Assembly: GCF_037042905.1 (NCBI RefSeq)
Contig: NC_087258.1
Coordinates: forward strand, 3,921,001 to 3,985,000
Length of the DNA: 64,000 nucleotides
DNA from: Lytechinus pictus
Taxonomy: Eukaryota; Echinodermata; Echinoidea; Temnopleuroida; Toxopneustidae
Direction of reading: 5' to 3'
Shown: positions 62,755-64,000 of the stretch, piece by piece
How positions within the stretch are numbered: the first letter of the stretch is position 1
How the letters are laid out: every line of letters begins with the position of its first letter
The notes under the pieces: model-generated
The model's input: the letters and a program-made list of their open reading frames with translations, nothing else
What the model was told of the DNA's origin: nothing
Databases searched by the model: none
Position numbers and translations under genes: made by a program

Positions 62755-64000
62755 GCATACTGACCAGGATGTGCATATAACTGTTTTGTGAAATTAAGCA
62801 AAACTTTAAAATGTCATAACTTTCTTATTTTACATCCGATTTTGATGAAATTTTCAGCATTATGCTTGTTTGATTTTTCTCTTTTTATTCAAATCAACTT
62901 TCTGTTGGGGTGGACTTGCCCTTTAAAACACCCCTTAGACACATGTACTAAATTTTTGTGTACATGTAAATTGTCTTTTTTTTCATACTTTCAAATTCAT
63001 TTTTCTGCTGTTCTGTATAAAGATGAATCTGTATGTACAATATGTACTTGAACAAATTCCTTCTTTATCCCTTTTCTCCACTAACTTCCCCCTTTATTAT
63101 ATATGTATACAAATATTCGCATGAAAATTGAATTTAGACCAAATACTTCAATATTTCATAGGCCATGGGTTTATTGCAGTGGCAAGATTACACCTCGGTA
63201 ATTGTACAGCAAAATTTTTCAGCTCACTCGCATTAAACCAATTATCCTGCTCTGTCCTACACTGCAAAAACCAGGGTGTTAATCCAACACCAGCCCGGAA
63301 TTTATATCTGTCCACACAAGAAAAGTGTTAAAACAACACCAGTTTTGTTTGGGGCTAACTCTAGAAAGGTGTTGAAACAACACCAGCAAGTGTTAAAACA
63401 ACACCGGATTGATTATAAACTGGTGTTGTTTGAACACCTCTCTGGTGTGGACAGATATAGATTCCAGGCTGGTGTTGGATTAACACCCTTGTTTTTGCAG
63501 TGTATGGAAACAGATTTGGTGCCAAAAATTGGTGGTGCCACCACCCCCCCCCCCACTCTAAAATAGGCCGTTCCTGTTTGCTCACCATTTATTATTTATT
63601 TATACCTCAGTGAAGTTTATGTAATATTGTTTATTAATAGGTTAAGAGTATAAAAGACATTATTAAGCGCAAGCCATGTGCCTTTTAGAAAATATGGTAA
63701 TACTGTTTTTTTCACATACTATAGGTGTATTGTGAATGTTCACATGTCTCATGTCATAGAGTGCATAAGAGACAAAAACAAACACATCCATGAACAGTAG
63801 CAACAAACATATTGCTAGTCAACATTGGATGTAGATAGGAGCTGCAAACAAAATTTGTACACATATGTACGGACATTCATATTCATGGGTGTATGGGCTC
63901 ATTTTTTTTCGAGGAGGGAGGGCTGAAGGATTTTTTCTGATATATCATGTGCGACACTGAGGATTTTGCCTGAAATTTTAATATTCTGCCAGTCATTTTT
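62755..64000. repeat. Tandem duplication unit, copy 3 (partial)
   Basis: Repeats the first 1246 bp of the unit and runs off the window. Includes a third copy of the CACTGCAAAAAC MITE at 63260-63503. Confidence 0.96.

Overview
The window is nuclear DNA of an animal with repeat-rich introns, not prokaryotic or viral DNA. It has GT-AG introns with matching phases, a LINE relic, many terminal-inverted-repeat DNA elements and several satellites. The repeat style (TTAA-flanked palindromic MITEs, CTCGCGCTTCGCGCTCGC arrays, TGACCTTTGACC repeats, long poly-C/poly-G runs) suggests a marine invertebrate. A sea-urchin-like deuterostome is my guess, from memory only.

The main gene fills the middle on the minus strand (about 42955 down to 12656). 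I assembled 15 exons by hand from splice sites and phases. They give a model of about 1240 residues with no internal stop. It encodes a SET lysine-methyltransferase domain of the KMT5A-like type (residues ~100-216), a Ser/Pro-rich and acidic linker, two zinc fingers (~543-562 and ~638-657), a tyrosine-recombinase domain of Crypton type (~880-1070) with R, K, R, H and Y visible, an acidic spacer, and a C-terminal SANT/Myb-like domain. This chromatin-modifier plus recombinase fusion is the most interesting thing here. The first exon and the exon 2/3 junction are the weak points.

Its introns are full of repeats. The 8.3-kb intron 10 (16193-24495) is almost entirely an array of ~975-bp units, each with a ~106-bp hairpin, and carries many TGACCTTTGACC (DR1-like) sites. 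Intron 8 holds a dead LINE 3' end and a 1.68-kb foldback element with a 7-bp target duplication. Intron 1 holds a hAT-like element with a perfect 8-bp target duplication.

Left flank (1-12655): a ~194-bp satellite (nine units, length variation only in poly-C), a small tandem repeat, two adjacent foldback elements sharing a GTTACA core, and several MITEs. No convincing gene was found there.

Right flank (43280-64000): a ~7-kb nest of elements inside elements (inverted arms, SacII-type minisatellite in both arms, 950-bp purine tract, repeated CTCGCGCTTCGCGC motif, piggyBac-like MITE, minisatellite foldback). It is followed by the 5' end of an unrecognised plus-strand gene (ATG exon 50529-50540, second exon 54337-54442). 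From 51107 to the window end lies a near-identical tandem duplication of ~5.82 kb (two full copies and a partial third) that duplicates this second exon.
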